A program made the translations under genes and the position numbers. A stretch of DNA of 61,677 nt from a virus. The notes beneath the pieces were generated by a model. The model saw nothing but the letters and a program-made list of their open reading frames with translations. It had not been told where the DNA came from and ran no database searches. Where the stretch lies: the IMG/VR virus record IMGVR_UViG_3300017757_000005, positions 1 to 61,677 of that record; one strand, 5' to 3'. This document shows positions 40,696-49,005 of this stretch, one piece after another; position 1 is the first letter of the stretch, and the number at the start of each line of letters is the position of its first letter.

Positions 40696-40814
40696 GCGTT
40701 CCTTCGGTAGATTGTCGGTCTCGTTCCCTTTCGGTACTAGCTTACCTCACTTGCGTGAGAGGTTTTCCTATTCTACTTACTTCCGTCCACTGCTACATTT
40801 AGAGTGAATGAACG
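40696..40814 (-). promoter_or_regulatory. Glutamine riboswitch (glnA / Downstream-peptide class)
   Basis: The minus strand shows P1 CGUUC (40814-40810) with GAACG (40701-40697), P2 UUCACU/AGUGGA, the invariant GGAAGUAAG, P3 opening with GUAG closed by CUAC, then CGAAG and GAACGC. This order, CGUU-P2-GGAAGUAA-P3-GAAG-AACGC, is the glutamine riboswitch core as I remember it from solved structures. P3 is unusually long (about 65 nt) and holds two GNRA-capped arms (CUCAC-GCAA-GUGAG and ACC-GAAA-GGG). It precedes the YRG protein by 64 nt. Confidence 0.88.
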
Positions 40815-40821
40815 ATATAAT

Positions 40822-40828
40822 TATTTAG
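40822..40828 (-). promoter_or_regulatory. CTAAATA promoter motif of the riboswitch transcript
   Basis: CTAAATA ends 7 nt before the riboswitch 5' base at 40814, the distance expected between a T4-late-type element and its start site. It immediately follows the capsid terminator. Confidence 0.6.
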
Positions 40829-40830
40829 TC

Positions 40831-40859
40831 AAAAAAAATGGGGAGCCGAAGCTCCCCAT
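40831..40859 (-). terminator. Strong terminator after gp23
   Basis: ATGGGGAGC-TTCG-GCTCCCCAT, a 9-bp stem with a UUCG tetraloop, followed by eight T on the minus strand. A classic intrinsic terminator 29 nt after the capsid stop. Confidence 0.93.
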
Positions 40860-40887
40860 TTCAGGATTGTACCTTAAAAGGTTAAGA

Positions 40888-42153
40888 TTACATTAGGTTT
40901 GTAACTTTAACTCTTCTGTAGTAGTAGTTTTCGTCAGCTACTAGATCGCCAGAACCATCCAATTGGATAAACGGATTAGCTGTGAAGCCATATCTTGTTT
41001 TGAAACCAATTTTTGGTTGGAAAGTTGAAGGATCTACTGCTCTAACTAATTGTAGAGGTACATATGGGCAGTAAAATAATCCTGCGTCAAATGCACTTGT
41101 ACCTTTATATCCAACTACAAAGTACTGACTAGCAGCACCATTTGCTGAATAAGGATCTACATACACTTTGTAGCGTCCATTAAGAACACCAGCAAAAGTT
41201 GTAGAAGCTTCATCTACATTTAGGTTAGTTGATAGAGCTGGAGCGTAATCTAATACACCAGCCATTGCTAAAGCACTAGCAACATCTGAAGAACAGATGA
41301 TGAAGTTAGCTTTACCTCTACGAGTTTGCTGAGCAACCGCATTAGCTTCTCTTTCGATTTGGAAGAGTAAACCTTTGAATTTTTCAACAGACCATCTACC
41401 AGATGCATCAACATCTAGGTCGAAAGTTCCCGCAGTAGCTGTTCCAGTTTGAGCTCCTGGCTTAGCAGTTTTGTACACAGTTCTGATAACTTCTCTGTTA
41501 ATTTCTGAAAGAATTTCAGTAGAGAGGATATTAGAAAGTTCGCCCTCAGCGTCAAGACCATGAACTGATTTCAAGTCTTGTGCTAGTTCGATAGTGTACT
41601 CAGCTTTCAGTGCTCTAGACTTAGCAGTCACTGAAGTTTTCTCGATTGAGAAAGCCATTTCTTGGAATGTGCTTCCGTCACCAAGTACCTCAGCAGCACC
41701 AGTAGTCATACCAGTACCAGTAGTGTAAGTGCCATCAACAGGATTAGATCCTGCGTGAGTACCTGCACCAGAAAAGTCTGAGTCAGCTTCGTTAAATAAT
41801 GCCTCAGTACCACCTTGAGTGCTGTATCTTGCTTTCATAGCAAAGATAAGACCAGTAGGCTGAGTCATAGGTTGTACACCACAAATATCGTAAGCGATCA
41901 TTTGCGGAGCAGATCTTCGTACTAAAGAAATTAGTACTGGATCAAATTTAGCCACACCACCTGTGTCAGGAAGAGCTGCAGCATCATTGACATGAACAGC
42001 TTCGAACATCGCTTGCTTTTCTTCTTTGATCGCCTTTTCTTGGTTCTCTAGAAGGACAGCAGTGACTTCTTTTCTGTAATTCTCTTTGATGGGAGCAACA
42101 CCTTCGTGTTCCAGAATAGGTGACCATTTTTCCATTAATGATTTTCTATCCAT
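40888..42153 (-). CDS. 23: Major capsid protein (T4 gp23-like)
   Basis: 421 residues, HK97-fold. MEKWSPILEHEGVAPI, then the N-terminal helical tail, then DPVLISLVRRSAPQMIAYDICG and QPMTQPTGLIFAMKARY are strongly conserved in gp23. In T4 the N-terminal 65 residues are removed by gp21. The C-terminal end YGFTANPF...NYYYRRVKVTNLM is intact. It is shorter than T4 gp23 (521), as in marine relatives. AAGGAGATATAAAA is its ribosome site. Confidence 0.95.
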   Translation of the reverse strand: MDRKSLMEKWSPILEHEGVAPIKENYRKEVTAVLLENQEKAIKEEKQAMFEAVHVNDAAALPDTGGVAKFDPVLISLVRRSAPQMIAYDICGVQPMTQPTGLIFAMKARYSTQGGTEALFNEADSDFSGAGTHAGSNPVDGTYTTGTGMTTGAAEVLGDGSTFQEMAFSIEKTSVTAKSRALKAEYTIELAQDLKSVHGLDAEGELSNILSTEILSEINREVIRTVYKTAKPGAQTGTATAGTFDLDVDASGRWSVEKFKGLLFQIEREANAVAQQTRRGKANFIICSSDVASALAMAGVLDYAPALSTNLNVDEASTTFAGVLNGRYKVYVDPYSANGAASQYFVVGYKGTSAFDAGLFYCPYVPLQLVRAVDPSTFQPKIGFKTRYGFTANPFIQLDGSGDLVADENYYYRRVKVTNLM

Positions 42154-42179
42154 TTTTATATCTCCTTAAAGTTGATAGA

Positions 42180-43346
42180 TTAATTATTTTTGTTGCTTCT
42201 GTCAAGCATGTCAGCATAAGCAGAAATTTTAGGGTCTGAAATAGACTTCTTAGTTTCTTCTTCTAACTGTACTGGCTCATCAGTAACAACAGTTTCTACA
42301 TTTGTTTTGCTTGGTTTAGAAGCAAAGTAAGATTCTCTGATAGTGCTGACTTTTTTCTCAAAAGATTCTTTGTCTTCAAAACTGAGATCCTCAGTTAATC
42401 CAGCAAATTTTTCTTTATCAGTTTCAGCCATACCATCGGATGCTTTAGAAAGGACTTCGTCCTTCTCCATAGCTTTTACACTCTTGTTAAGTTCGACATT
42501 AGCTTCAAGTTGCTCATTGAGCTTCTTCTCTAATTCTTCGACCTTTTCTTGAGCGTCTCCAAGTAAGTCAAATCTGTCTTCAGGAACATCAACATAATGT
42601 TCAGCGAACAGATTTTTCATACCATTAATGAAGCCATCTAAAATCTCCGACTTCATACCAGATTCGAGAGCGATTTCATTTTCACTTATCCACTGCTCAA
42701 CTACATAGCTGAGATATCCATCAACTTTTTCAACTAGACTCTCTTTAGCTTCGTCTATTGCAACAGCATTAGACTCAGATAATTCTTTTTTAAACTTAGC
42801 GACTTCGCTTTTAACACGAGATACAACTACAGTTTCGAATATAGTAGTAGCTTTTTCTTTGAACTCTTCAGAAAGTTCTTCGCCATTTAATAATGCTTCA
42901 ACATCTTCTGAAACATCTACTGCGATTTCATCTTCTTCAGCTTCTTCTGCTACAACTTCTTCGTCAGACTCAGATTCTTCTTTTTTCATATCTTTCATCT
43001 TCTCTTTCTTTTTAGAAGATGTCATATATGATTCGTCTTTTTCTTTATCTTTAGACTTTTCATCATCGTCATCATCGTCGTCGTCGTCATCGTCGTCGCC
43101 ATCTTTTTTCTTTTTCTTTTCGATAGCTTTCTTCAAAGCAGGTGGTAATTCACCCTCTTCGATTTCTTCTACCTCTTCCTCAGCTGGTGCTTCTTCTTCA
43201 GCCACTACTTCTTCAGCAGGTGCTTCAGCTTCAGCTTCATCGCTAGATTTTTTCCAGCCTTCAGACTCCTCAAGAGTATCGATTTGCTCTTCAGCTTTCT
43301 TACTCTCACCAAGGAGTTCTGCGATTTTTTGTTCTATACTTGACAT
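42180..43346 (-). CDS. 22: Prohead scaffold core protein (T4 gp22-like)
   Basis: 388 residues, almost wholly charged: acidic PAEE repeats (about 35-65), KKKKKDG followed by twelve consecutive Asp (GAY codon run at about 43063-43100), then coiled coil. The conserved gp22 part starts about 165 (VSRVKSEVAKFKKELSE) and continues through EKVEELEKKLNEQLEANVEL. It lines the prohead interior and is degraded by gp21. Larger than T4 gp22 (269), mainly from the acidic N-terminus. Confidence 0.85.
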   Translation of the reverse strand: MSSIEQKIAELLGESKKAEEQIDTLEESEGWKKSSDEAEAEAPAEEVVAEEEAPAEEEVEEIEEGELPPALKKAIEKKKKKDGDDDDDDDDDDDDEKSKDKEKDESYMTSSKKKEKMKDMKKEESESDEEVVAEEAEEDEIAVDVSEDVEALLNGEELSEEFKEKATTIFETVVVSRVKSEVAKFKKELSESNAVAIDEAKESLVEKVDGYLSYVVEQWISENEIALESGMKSEILDGFINGMKNLFAEHYVDVPEDRFDLLGDAQEKVEELEKKLNEQLEANVELNKSVKAMEKDEVLSKASDGMAETDKEKFAGLTEDLSFEDKESFEKKVSTIRESYFASKPSKTNVETVVTDEPVQLEEETKKSISDPKISAYADMLDRSNKNN

Positions 43347-43368
43347 GTTTGTCTCCTTAAAGTATGGG

Positions 43369-44025
43369 TTATTGTATTTTCTTTAAAAACTTCGCAAATG
43401 CGAAAAGTTTTGCTTCTTCGAGTTGAGATCTTGTTGCCTTAGTTATTGAACTCTTTATAGCATCAATATCTTGCTCGACAAACTTCCCATCAACGAACAT
43501 CCATTCCTTGCCCTCCATAACACCTCGTACAAATGCATCTGGTGCCGACGGATCTGCAACTATATCAGCAGCAGTGGCAAGCATAAAATCCTTTTGGACT
43601 TCTGAAGTTCCGTCTTTGGTAGTTTTCAATGAACCCATCCCTCTAGAAGATACACCTAGACTTGCTCCTTCGTCAATCAACGATTTAACAATCTTACCAT
43701 AAGGTGTATCCATTATCTTAGCTTTTCCGATAAAGTTTTTATCTTCTAGCTTCAAATCCTTAATCATGTGCGATACTCTATCTAAATTGATAGTTGGAGA
43801 ATCAGGGTGTACTAACTCACCATACGCACGATTTTTCTTGACATTTTCTTTAACATATCTTTTAACTTCTTTGTCAAGAATCTCTGTAGGGTATAATCTT
43901 CCATTCCTGTTTTTAATATCAGCTTGGAGGAATACTCCCTCAATGTTGTAATTCTTCTTACCAGTTTCTTTATCTTCTTCGATAAGGTAGTTTACAACTT
44001 CTGTATGTTCTTTAATTAATTTCAT
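43369..44025 (-). CDS. 21: Prohead protease (T4 gp21-like)
   Basis: 218 residues of the S78-type serine protease fold. YNIEGVFLQADIKNRNGRLYP and AYGELVHPDSPTINLDRVSH contain the catalytic His (HP), and ASLGVSSRGMG the catalytic Ser. It cuts scaffold and internal proteins at LxE/IxE sites in T4, relevant for the tag-bearing proteins at 1-8095. The last part (SQLEEAKLFAFAKFLKKIQ) resembles a core-targeting tail. Confidence 0.92.
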   Translation of the reverse strand: MKLIKEHTEVVNYLIEEDKETGKKNYNIEGVFLQADIKNRNGRLYPTEILDKEVKRYVKENVKKNRAYGELVHPDSPTINLDRVSHMIKDLKLEDKNFIGKAKIMDTPYGKIVKSLIDEGASLGVSSRGMGSLKTTKDGTSEVQKDFMLATAADIVADPSAPDAFVRGVMEGKEWMFVDGKFVEQDIDAIKSSITKATRSQLEEAKLFAFAKFLKKIQ

Positions 44026-44026
44026 A

Positions 44027-44437
44027 TTAGCTTCCTACCGCATCTTGGTCATCGTAAGCTCCAAACTCAGGAGTTTCTACTGGGTCATTAAATCCACCCA
44101 TTTTAGAAAGATGAAGAAGTATCATACCTTTGCCACCAAATGTGACAACAATATCTTGGTTGCCTTCATCCTGTATCGATGTTTCAATTTTCGGTGCTCC
44201 TGGATGAACAGTAGCCACGAGGACAGAGTTTCTTACAACAGTAATATCTTTTGCAGCTTCACAGCTGTACTCGATTTTCTGTATGGCAACTTTAAGAGCA
44301 GAAGTAGTAATCGTTTCGTTTGTTAATTTTAAGTCTGCGTCGATATCAATAGTGACATTCTCATTAGTACCAGTCGCAGTGACTCTGACGATAGCTTTAC
44401 GATTATCTTTTGCCAGAACTGTTTTCGTTATTGCCAT
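44027..44437 (-). CDS. Unassigned head-region protein
   Basis: 136 residues, strand-rich (KAIVRVTATGTNENVTIDID, ALKVAIQKIEYSCEA, IVVTFGGKGMILLHL), suggesting a beta-sandwich. Located between gp21 and the gp67/gp68 position, where marine T4-like phages carry an uncharacterised virion gene. I infer a small structural or decoration protein. 2 nt from gp21. Confidence 0.6.
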   Translation of the reverse strand: MAITKTVLAKDNRKAIVRVTATGTNENVTIDIDADLKLTNETITTSALKVAIQKIEYSCEAAKDITVVRNSVLVATVHPGAPKIETSIQDEGNQDIVVTFGGKGMILLHLSKMGGFNDPVETPEFGAYDDQDAVGS

Positions 44438-44845
44438 TTAGTACACTCCTTTTAAAACTTCGATAAAGTTGTTTTTATTCTCCGACATATGAGAAACAAT
44501 CTCATCCTTGTCTTTCAGTAAACTATTTAGTAAAATTTGGTTTTCCTCGCTAATTGCGATCTTCGTACCATCTTTTAATACATAATCTAGTTTATTTCTT
44601 AATTCTTTTGCTTGTCCAACCTTAATCTCAGTTATGATTGGGTCAACATTAAAGTCAGTTGACGATGCTTTTTGAATATATGACTCAACCAACTCATCAG
44701 TAATAATATCATCTGAGTGTTTCGCTATATATTCAGCAACTCTTTCTTCAGGTAGAAGAACATCAATACTATCTACTAGCTGTTGTTCTCGCTCCTCAGT
44801 CGAAGTAATCGTATGAGTATAGATATCTTTAAACTTCTTCGACAT
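44438..44845 (-). CDS. Unassigned prohead-region protein (gp68 position)
   Basis: 135 residues, helical and acidic: MSKKFKDIYTHTITSTEERE, VAEYIAKHSDDIITDELVE and a C-terminal helix. It has the place of T4 gp68 (prohead core) but I see no convincing sequence match. It overlaps the gp67-like gene by 17 nt. Confidence 0.6.
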   Translation of the reverse strand: MSKKFKDIYTHTITSTEEREQQLVDSIDVLLPEERVAEYIAKHSDDIITDELVESYIQKASSTDFNVDPIITEIKVGQAKELRNKLDYVLKDGTKIAISEENQILLNSLLKDKDEIVSHMSENKNNFIEVLKGVY

Positions 44846-45068
44846 TCTCAGCTGGTTCCTCTACTGGTTCAGCTGGTACTTCAGGTTGTTCTGGTTCACC
44901 AGCAATCTCATCCTGTTCTTCTGGAGTTTTAAACATAGTTGAAGCCATTTCTTTCTTCATCGTGTCTAATTTATCTCCAACTTTCGCAGACATTACACCT
45001 TGGAAAGTACTTTCTATTCCTTCAGCATCACCTGACTGAATAGCATCTATTAATTCTTTAGTTCCCAT
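44829..45068 (-). CDS. 67: Prohead core protein gp67-like
   Basis: Start at 45068 (MGTKELIDAIQSGDAEGIES) is set by AAGGAGAAGAAG; the frame further upstream overlaps portal coding sequence. 79 residues: a helical head (FQGVMSAKVGDKLDTMKKEM) and an acidic Pro/Glu tail, as in gp67 of marine relatives. It assists scaffold assembly. It overlaps the portal gene by 11 nt. Confidence 0.75.
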   Translation of the reverse strand: MGTKELIDAIQSGDAEGIESTFQGVMSAKVGDKLDTMKKEMASTMFKTPEEQDEIAGEPEQPEVPAEPVEEPAENVEEV

Positions 45069-46605
45069 CTTCTTCTCCTTCATTATCATCAGCTGGTTCA
45101 GACTGCATACTATCCATATCAGGGACTTCCCCACCTTGGTCAGTATCCTGTTCCTGTTCAGCTTTTTCTGCTTCAATCTGGTCGTCGATATCTTTCATCT
45201 CTTCTTCAGATTGCATTAAAATATTTCTTCTTGCCCACTCTAATGAGTAGAACTTGCCAAGGTATGGTTCAATCTGCCCTAGCATACCAACTCGTTGTTG
45301 TAGCAACTCGTTATTTTTTAATTCAGTAAAGTGATTATCTTGTAGAAAATCGATTCTTATATGATGTCTGCTTTCTTCAAAATCTTCTTCAGTCATTACT
45401 CCCTTAGCAATTAACTGAACTCTAAGAATATCAATCAGTACCTGACTAAATTTTCTTTGAACTCTCTGAACAAATTTGTTAAACTTTAATTCGTCTCTAG
45501 TAATTTCAGAAGCACGACCTAAAGTAAATCCAGTCTCACCTTGTAATCTTGACATAGGCACATTAAGTGACTGGTAAAGTTTCCTTTGGAAATATTGTAT
45601 GTCTGCTATATCTCCAAGGTTTTGCCCTCCAGGAAGTGTAGTAATTTCTGTACCACGACCACCCTCTCTTCTAGGCATCCAAAAATCTTCCATCATGCTT
45701 AGGTGTTTTCTATCGTCTCTTACTTCACCTGTATTCGCATCGTAAACTACTTTGTTTCGATACTTATTCATGATATCGTTGACATATTGTTCTGCTTTTA
45801 TCTTAGGCAGGTTTCCTACATCAACATAAAATATTCTTCTTTCAGGAGCACGACTTAGTCTATAAATGACTACAGCGTCCTCAATCATCTTCAACTGGTT
45901 TACTGGTTTAACAGCTTTTTGTAAATGACCCAATACTATGCCAGTATTTTGGTCAACATTACCAGATGGACAAAATACAACTGAGTCTTTACTCAGTTTA
46001 ATTCCTTTAGTATTTGAGTCAGTAATACCTTTATCGTTGTATATAAAGTATTCTTCTTGACTTTCTACTACCTCGATCCCTTGTTGATTCTTCTTTTTCT
46101 TAATATTTTTAATCTTACGAATCTTTTGTGGATCTACATACCTTAGTTCCTGAATACCCAACTTTGGATTTTTAGGATCTACAATTAAATGGTAGTATAA
46201 TCTTCCATCTACATACCAAGTCTTAAAAATATCATGCCCTTTATGGTCGAACTGAAGCAGATCGTAGATCTCCTCGAACTCCTCATGCATTTTATCTTTA
46301 ATATTATCGGATACAGGTAAGTCGTCAAGACTTAAACTGACACTGGGTGCGTCAGTCTCAATTGTGATTGCTTCATTAGTTATATCTTCTATCGCACCAT
46401 CACAATCTGGATATTGAGCAACTTCACGATATCTTTTGATTAAAGCGTTTTCACTTTTTATCGAGTTATCTAAATCGAGGGTGACCCCATAGTAAGCACT
46501 TACATCTGTAAGGACTGTCGAGCCATCATCTTTTGATGGAGCGACAGGACTTAGTGGTTCTCTATTCCTCTTTCGTGTAATCTCGAAACCGAAAAATTCA
46601 GCCAT
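45058..46605 (-). CDS. 20: Portal protein (T4 gp20-like)
   Basis: 515 residues, T4-type portal: DVSAYYGVTLDLDNS, YREVAQYPDCDGAIEDITNE, WYVDGRLYYHLIVDPKNPK and the long crown helix ERRIFYVDVGNLPK...MNKYRNKVVYD are conserved. It forms the dodecameric DNA entry ring and docks terminase. The acidic C-terminal 50 residues are variable. Confidence 0.95.
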   Translation of the reverse strand: MAEFFGFEITRKRNREPLSPVAPSKDDGSTVLTDVSAYYGVTLDLDNSIKSENALIKRYREVAQYPDCDGAIEDITNEAITIETDAPSVSLSLDDLPVSDNIKDKMHEEFEEIYDLLQFDHKGHDIFKTWYVDGRLYYHLIVDPKNPKLGIQELRYVDPQKIRKIKNIKKKKNQQGIEVVESQEEYFIYNDKGITDSNTKGIKLSKDSVVFCPSGNVDQNTGIVLGHLQKAVKPVNQLKMIEDAVVIYRLSRAPERRIFYVDVGNLPKIKAEQYVNDIMNKYRNKVVYDANTGEVRDDRKHLSMMEDFWMPRREGGRGTEITTLPGGQNLGDIADIQYFQRKLYQSLNVPMSRLQGETGFTLGRASEITRDELKFNKFVQRVQRKFSQVLIDILRVQLIAKGVMTEEDFEESRHHIRIDFLQDNHFTELKNNELLQQRVGMLGQIEPYLGKFYSLEWARRNILMQSEEEMKDIDDQIEAEKAEQEQDTDQGGEVPDMDSMQSEPADDNEGEEDGN

Positions 46606-46628
46606 AATTTATTCACCTTTATTAATAA

Positions 46629-47222
46629 TTAAATGTTGATTGGGAATGAACCAATCGGAGTATCGATTGATATATTAACTCCTAATCCACCACTTTCGCT
46701 TGTATTACTTGTAAAGAAGTTGTATTGGAATTCAACATCAAATGTTTCAATAGCATTTGTAGTGTCATAATCCAACTGAACAATACCGATAGACAGTGGG
46801 TAAGCATCAACAAATTTATATTGTTTTACTCCAGCACCATTTCTATCTAGTTGTGTTACAAGTAAGTCAGCTTGGTAATCATTCGGATTAGTACGACCTT
46901 CTGTAGTCGCATATTCCTGAATACCATTTTGCCATCTTTCGATTGCGTTTCTAATACCGAAGTCAGTGTCGTTATAAACTGTGACTGTCCAAGGAGCGAA
47001 AGTACGCTCAGCAGCAAAGTTTACAGCACGACCTCTATATTGGATTGGCAAGTTTTCTAATGTACTAGCTGGTAATTGTGCAGCTTTGCAAAGAAACTGT
47101 CCTTGTACAGCAGCAACTCTTCCACCAGTGACATAAGAAGGGAAAGCCAAATCTACACGAAACTGATTAGGACGAGCTCCGCCACCAGTCATGTTAGCTT
47201 TAAAATCAGCAATATTAGCCAT
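46629..47222 (-). CDS. 19: Tail tube protein (T4 gp19-like)
   Basis: 197 residues with the gp19 series: PNQFRVDLAFPSYV, QFLCKAAQLPASTLENLPI, and the WTVTVYNDTDFGIRNAIERW core. The C-terminus (QLDYDTTNAIETFDVEFQYN) is also typical. It forms hexameric rings of the inner tube. AAGGAGAAAAAAC precedes it and a CTAAATA lies at 47244. Confidence 0.95.
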   Translation of the reverse strand: MANIADFKANMTGGGARPNQFRVDLAFPSYVTGGRVAAVQGQFLCKAAQLPASTLENLPIQYRGRAVNFAAERTFAPWTVTVYNDTDFGIRNAIERWQNGIQEYATTEGRTNPNDYQADLLVTQLDRNGAGVKQYKFVDAYPLSIGIVQLDYDTTNAIETFDVEFQYNFFTSNTSESGGLGVNISIDTPIGSFPINI

Positions 47223-47243
47223 TTGTTTTTTCTCCTTTTATTC

Positions 47244-47250
47244 TATTTAG
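47244..47250 (-). promoter_or_regulatory. CTAAATA motif at the sheath stop
   Basis: It spans the stop codon of gp18 and lies 21 nt before the gp19 start; it could give extra tube-protein transcripts. Confidence 0.45.
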
Positions 47251-48923
47251 CCACCAATTTCACTAAAGTCTACACTTGATTTACTTGCTACAAATGTAAG
47301 AGTAATGAAATTAATTGCTCTGTTTGGTTTAATGAAGATATCTGCACGGAATTCATTTCTATCTATTACATCGCCTGTGTTATTAGTTCCGTCACAGACT
47401 ACTGTAAAGTCAGTAATTCCTCGTCTTCCTTGTACATCTCTTAGGAAAGGATTAACTGCATTTTTAAAGTCATTTCTAGTGAACTCATCGTTGAATTCAA
47501 ATAGTTGTGCTTTAGCAGCAATCGCAATCGCTTTTTCTAATACGATAAACAATCTACGAACATTTATTCTGTTGAACGCAGATTCAGATCCTAGTAAAGT
47601 TTTGTCACCAAATAGTTGTGTACCATTTCCTGGGAATGTCACAACAGGGTTTACATTACTTTGATATAAAGTATCCCTTTGAGTTTTGTTTGGTGAGAAT
47701 GCTAGTTTAACAACATTCTTAACTTGACCTCTAGTAGCACCAGCAGGTGAGAACCATGCGTCTTGGTCATAGTCAGTTCTGGCAGCGAGACCTGCTATGT
47801 CACCATTTAGTGGTACATATCTGTATTTATCATTATATCTGTCATACTGGTATTTAGAACCAGTATCAAGTACACCATAAGATGAACTTGGTAATGAGTT
47901 TCTGTAAGTAGTAATGTCGCCCACTGGGTCAGCATCAGTTGCTAGGATAGTGTTCCCTGAAGCATCTTCAGCAGAACAGAATACCATACAGTCTTTTCTT
48001 ACTTCAGCAATATTATTAATTGCGAAAGTTGATGTAGCAGCATCTGCTTTACCAACCATAACTAATGAAATGTCATACAACTCGTCATTAGCAAATATTG
48101 CTAGACCAGTTTGAATGTTACCAGCAGTTGGGGCAGTATCTATACCACCAGTTAGACTTACTGAGTAAACTGCACCAAGGTCACCAAAAGTAGTACCACT
48201 TGAAGCAGCACCCCATGCAGTACCTGTGACAGTTGGATGATCCATCCACCAGATAAATCTTGACTGTGAGTTAATTACATCTTTATAAAAATTATTAGAT
48301 CCGTCAAACTTTTTAGCATCGCTTGCAGCAGATACATGAGCAAATGTTTCTAAAATTGCTCCAGCTGTACCAGTAAATAAACCATCTTCGTCAATTACTA
48401 ATACATGAAGTTCGTCATCAGAACCACCAGCAGTGGCAACAGATGCTGAAGTTCCAGGGATTCTGTCGAAATTTCCTTTGTTACCCCAAGCAGCAAAAGT
48501 TGCTGAGTCAGCAATTTCTACTTTGAGTGAGTTTCCTCTAGTACCTGCCCACTTAGCAGCAACAGTACCGACATTATTTGACCCACCAACATTGTTAGAA
48601 GTGTAGTCATTTAAGTTTTTAATCTTTACAGCAGTACCAGTTGCGACTGCGTTTCTTGCAGCAGTTGTGTCAGCTCGTACTGTTAAAAGATTATTTGAAT
48701 ATGATAGGAAGTTTGCTGCCGTGAAAAAACTGGTAAATGTTGCGTCAGTCGGTGGACCGAATCTCTCTACTAAGTTATTTTCCGAAACAATTTGAACAGG
48801 GTCTTCGATTGGACCCCATTGAAAATTCCCAGCAAAAGCACCAGACGATGTCGCCACATTAGGTACAATTGAAGTGAAATCTTGTTCTTTGACAACTACT
48901 CCAGGACTGAGTTGAAAAGCCAT
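47247..48923 (-). CDS. 18: Tail sheath protein (T4 gp18-like)
   Basis: 558 residues. The N-terminus FQLSPGVVVKEQDFTSIVPN and the C-terminal domain (FNDEFTRNDFKNAVNPFLRD, then GVIDRNEFRADIFIKPNRAIN-like strands) are typical of contractile sheath. It surrounds gp19 and contracts for DNA delivery. It is shorter than T4 gp18 (659), because outer domains differ. AAGGAGAAAC gives its ribosome site. Confidence 0.95.
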   Translation of the reverse strand: MAFQLSPGVVVKEQDFTSIVPNVATSSGAFAGNFQWGPIEDPVQIVSENNLVERFGPPTDATFTSFFTAANFLSYSNNLLTVRADTTAARNAVATGTAVKIKNLNDYTSNNVGGSNNVGTVAAKWAGTRGNSLKVEIADSATFAAWGNKGNFDRIPGTSASVATAGGSDDELHVLVIDEDGLFTGTAGAILETFAHVSAASDAKKFDGSNNFYKDVINSQSRFIWWMDHPTVTGTAWGAASSGTTFGDLGAVYSVSLTGGIDTAPTAGNIQTGLAIFANDELYDISLVMVGKADAATSTFAINNIAEVRKDCMVFCSAEDASGNTILATDADPVGDITTYRNSLPSSSYGVLDTGSKYQYDRYNDKYRYVPLNGDIAGLAARTDYDQDAWFSPAGATRGQVKNVVKLAFSPNKTQRDTLYQSNVNPVVTFPGNGTQLFGDKTLLGSESAFNRINVRRLFIVLEKAIAIAAKAQLFEFNDEFTRNDFKNAVNPFLRDVQGRRGITDFTVVCDGTNNTGDVIDRNEFRADIFIKPNRAINFITLTFVASKSSVDFSEIGG

Positions 48924-48958
48924 TTGTTTCTCCTTATTAAATGAATTATTAAATTCAG

Positions 48959-48992
48959 TGAGAGCTTATTTAACTCTCATGCTTTTATTTAG
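48959..48992 (-). promoter_or_regulatory. CTAAATA motif and leader hairpin of gp18
   Basis: CTAAATA at 48986-48992 lies in the gap before the sheath gene, about 60 nt from its ATG. The leader then forms TGAGAG/CTCTCA with a 9-nt loop (48959-48979), which may stabilise the highly expressed message. Confidence 0.5.
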
Positions 48993-49005
48993 TTTTTTAC
49001 GATAT

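Noticed and set aside
43063-43100. Trinucleotide repeat as a CRISPR-like or regulatory repeat
   Set aside because: It is a run of Asp codons within gp22 with no spacers.
42859-43386. 175-aa plus-strand frame
   Set aside because: It is the mirror of the acidic gp22 coding sequence (Glu/Asp codons read as Ser/Phe), low complexity, without a ribosome site.
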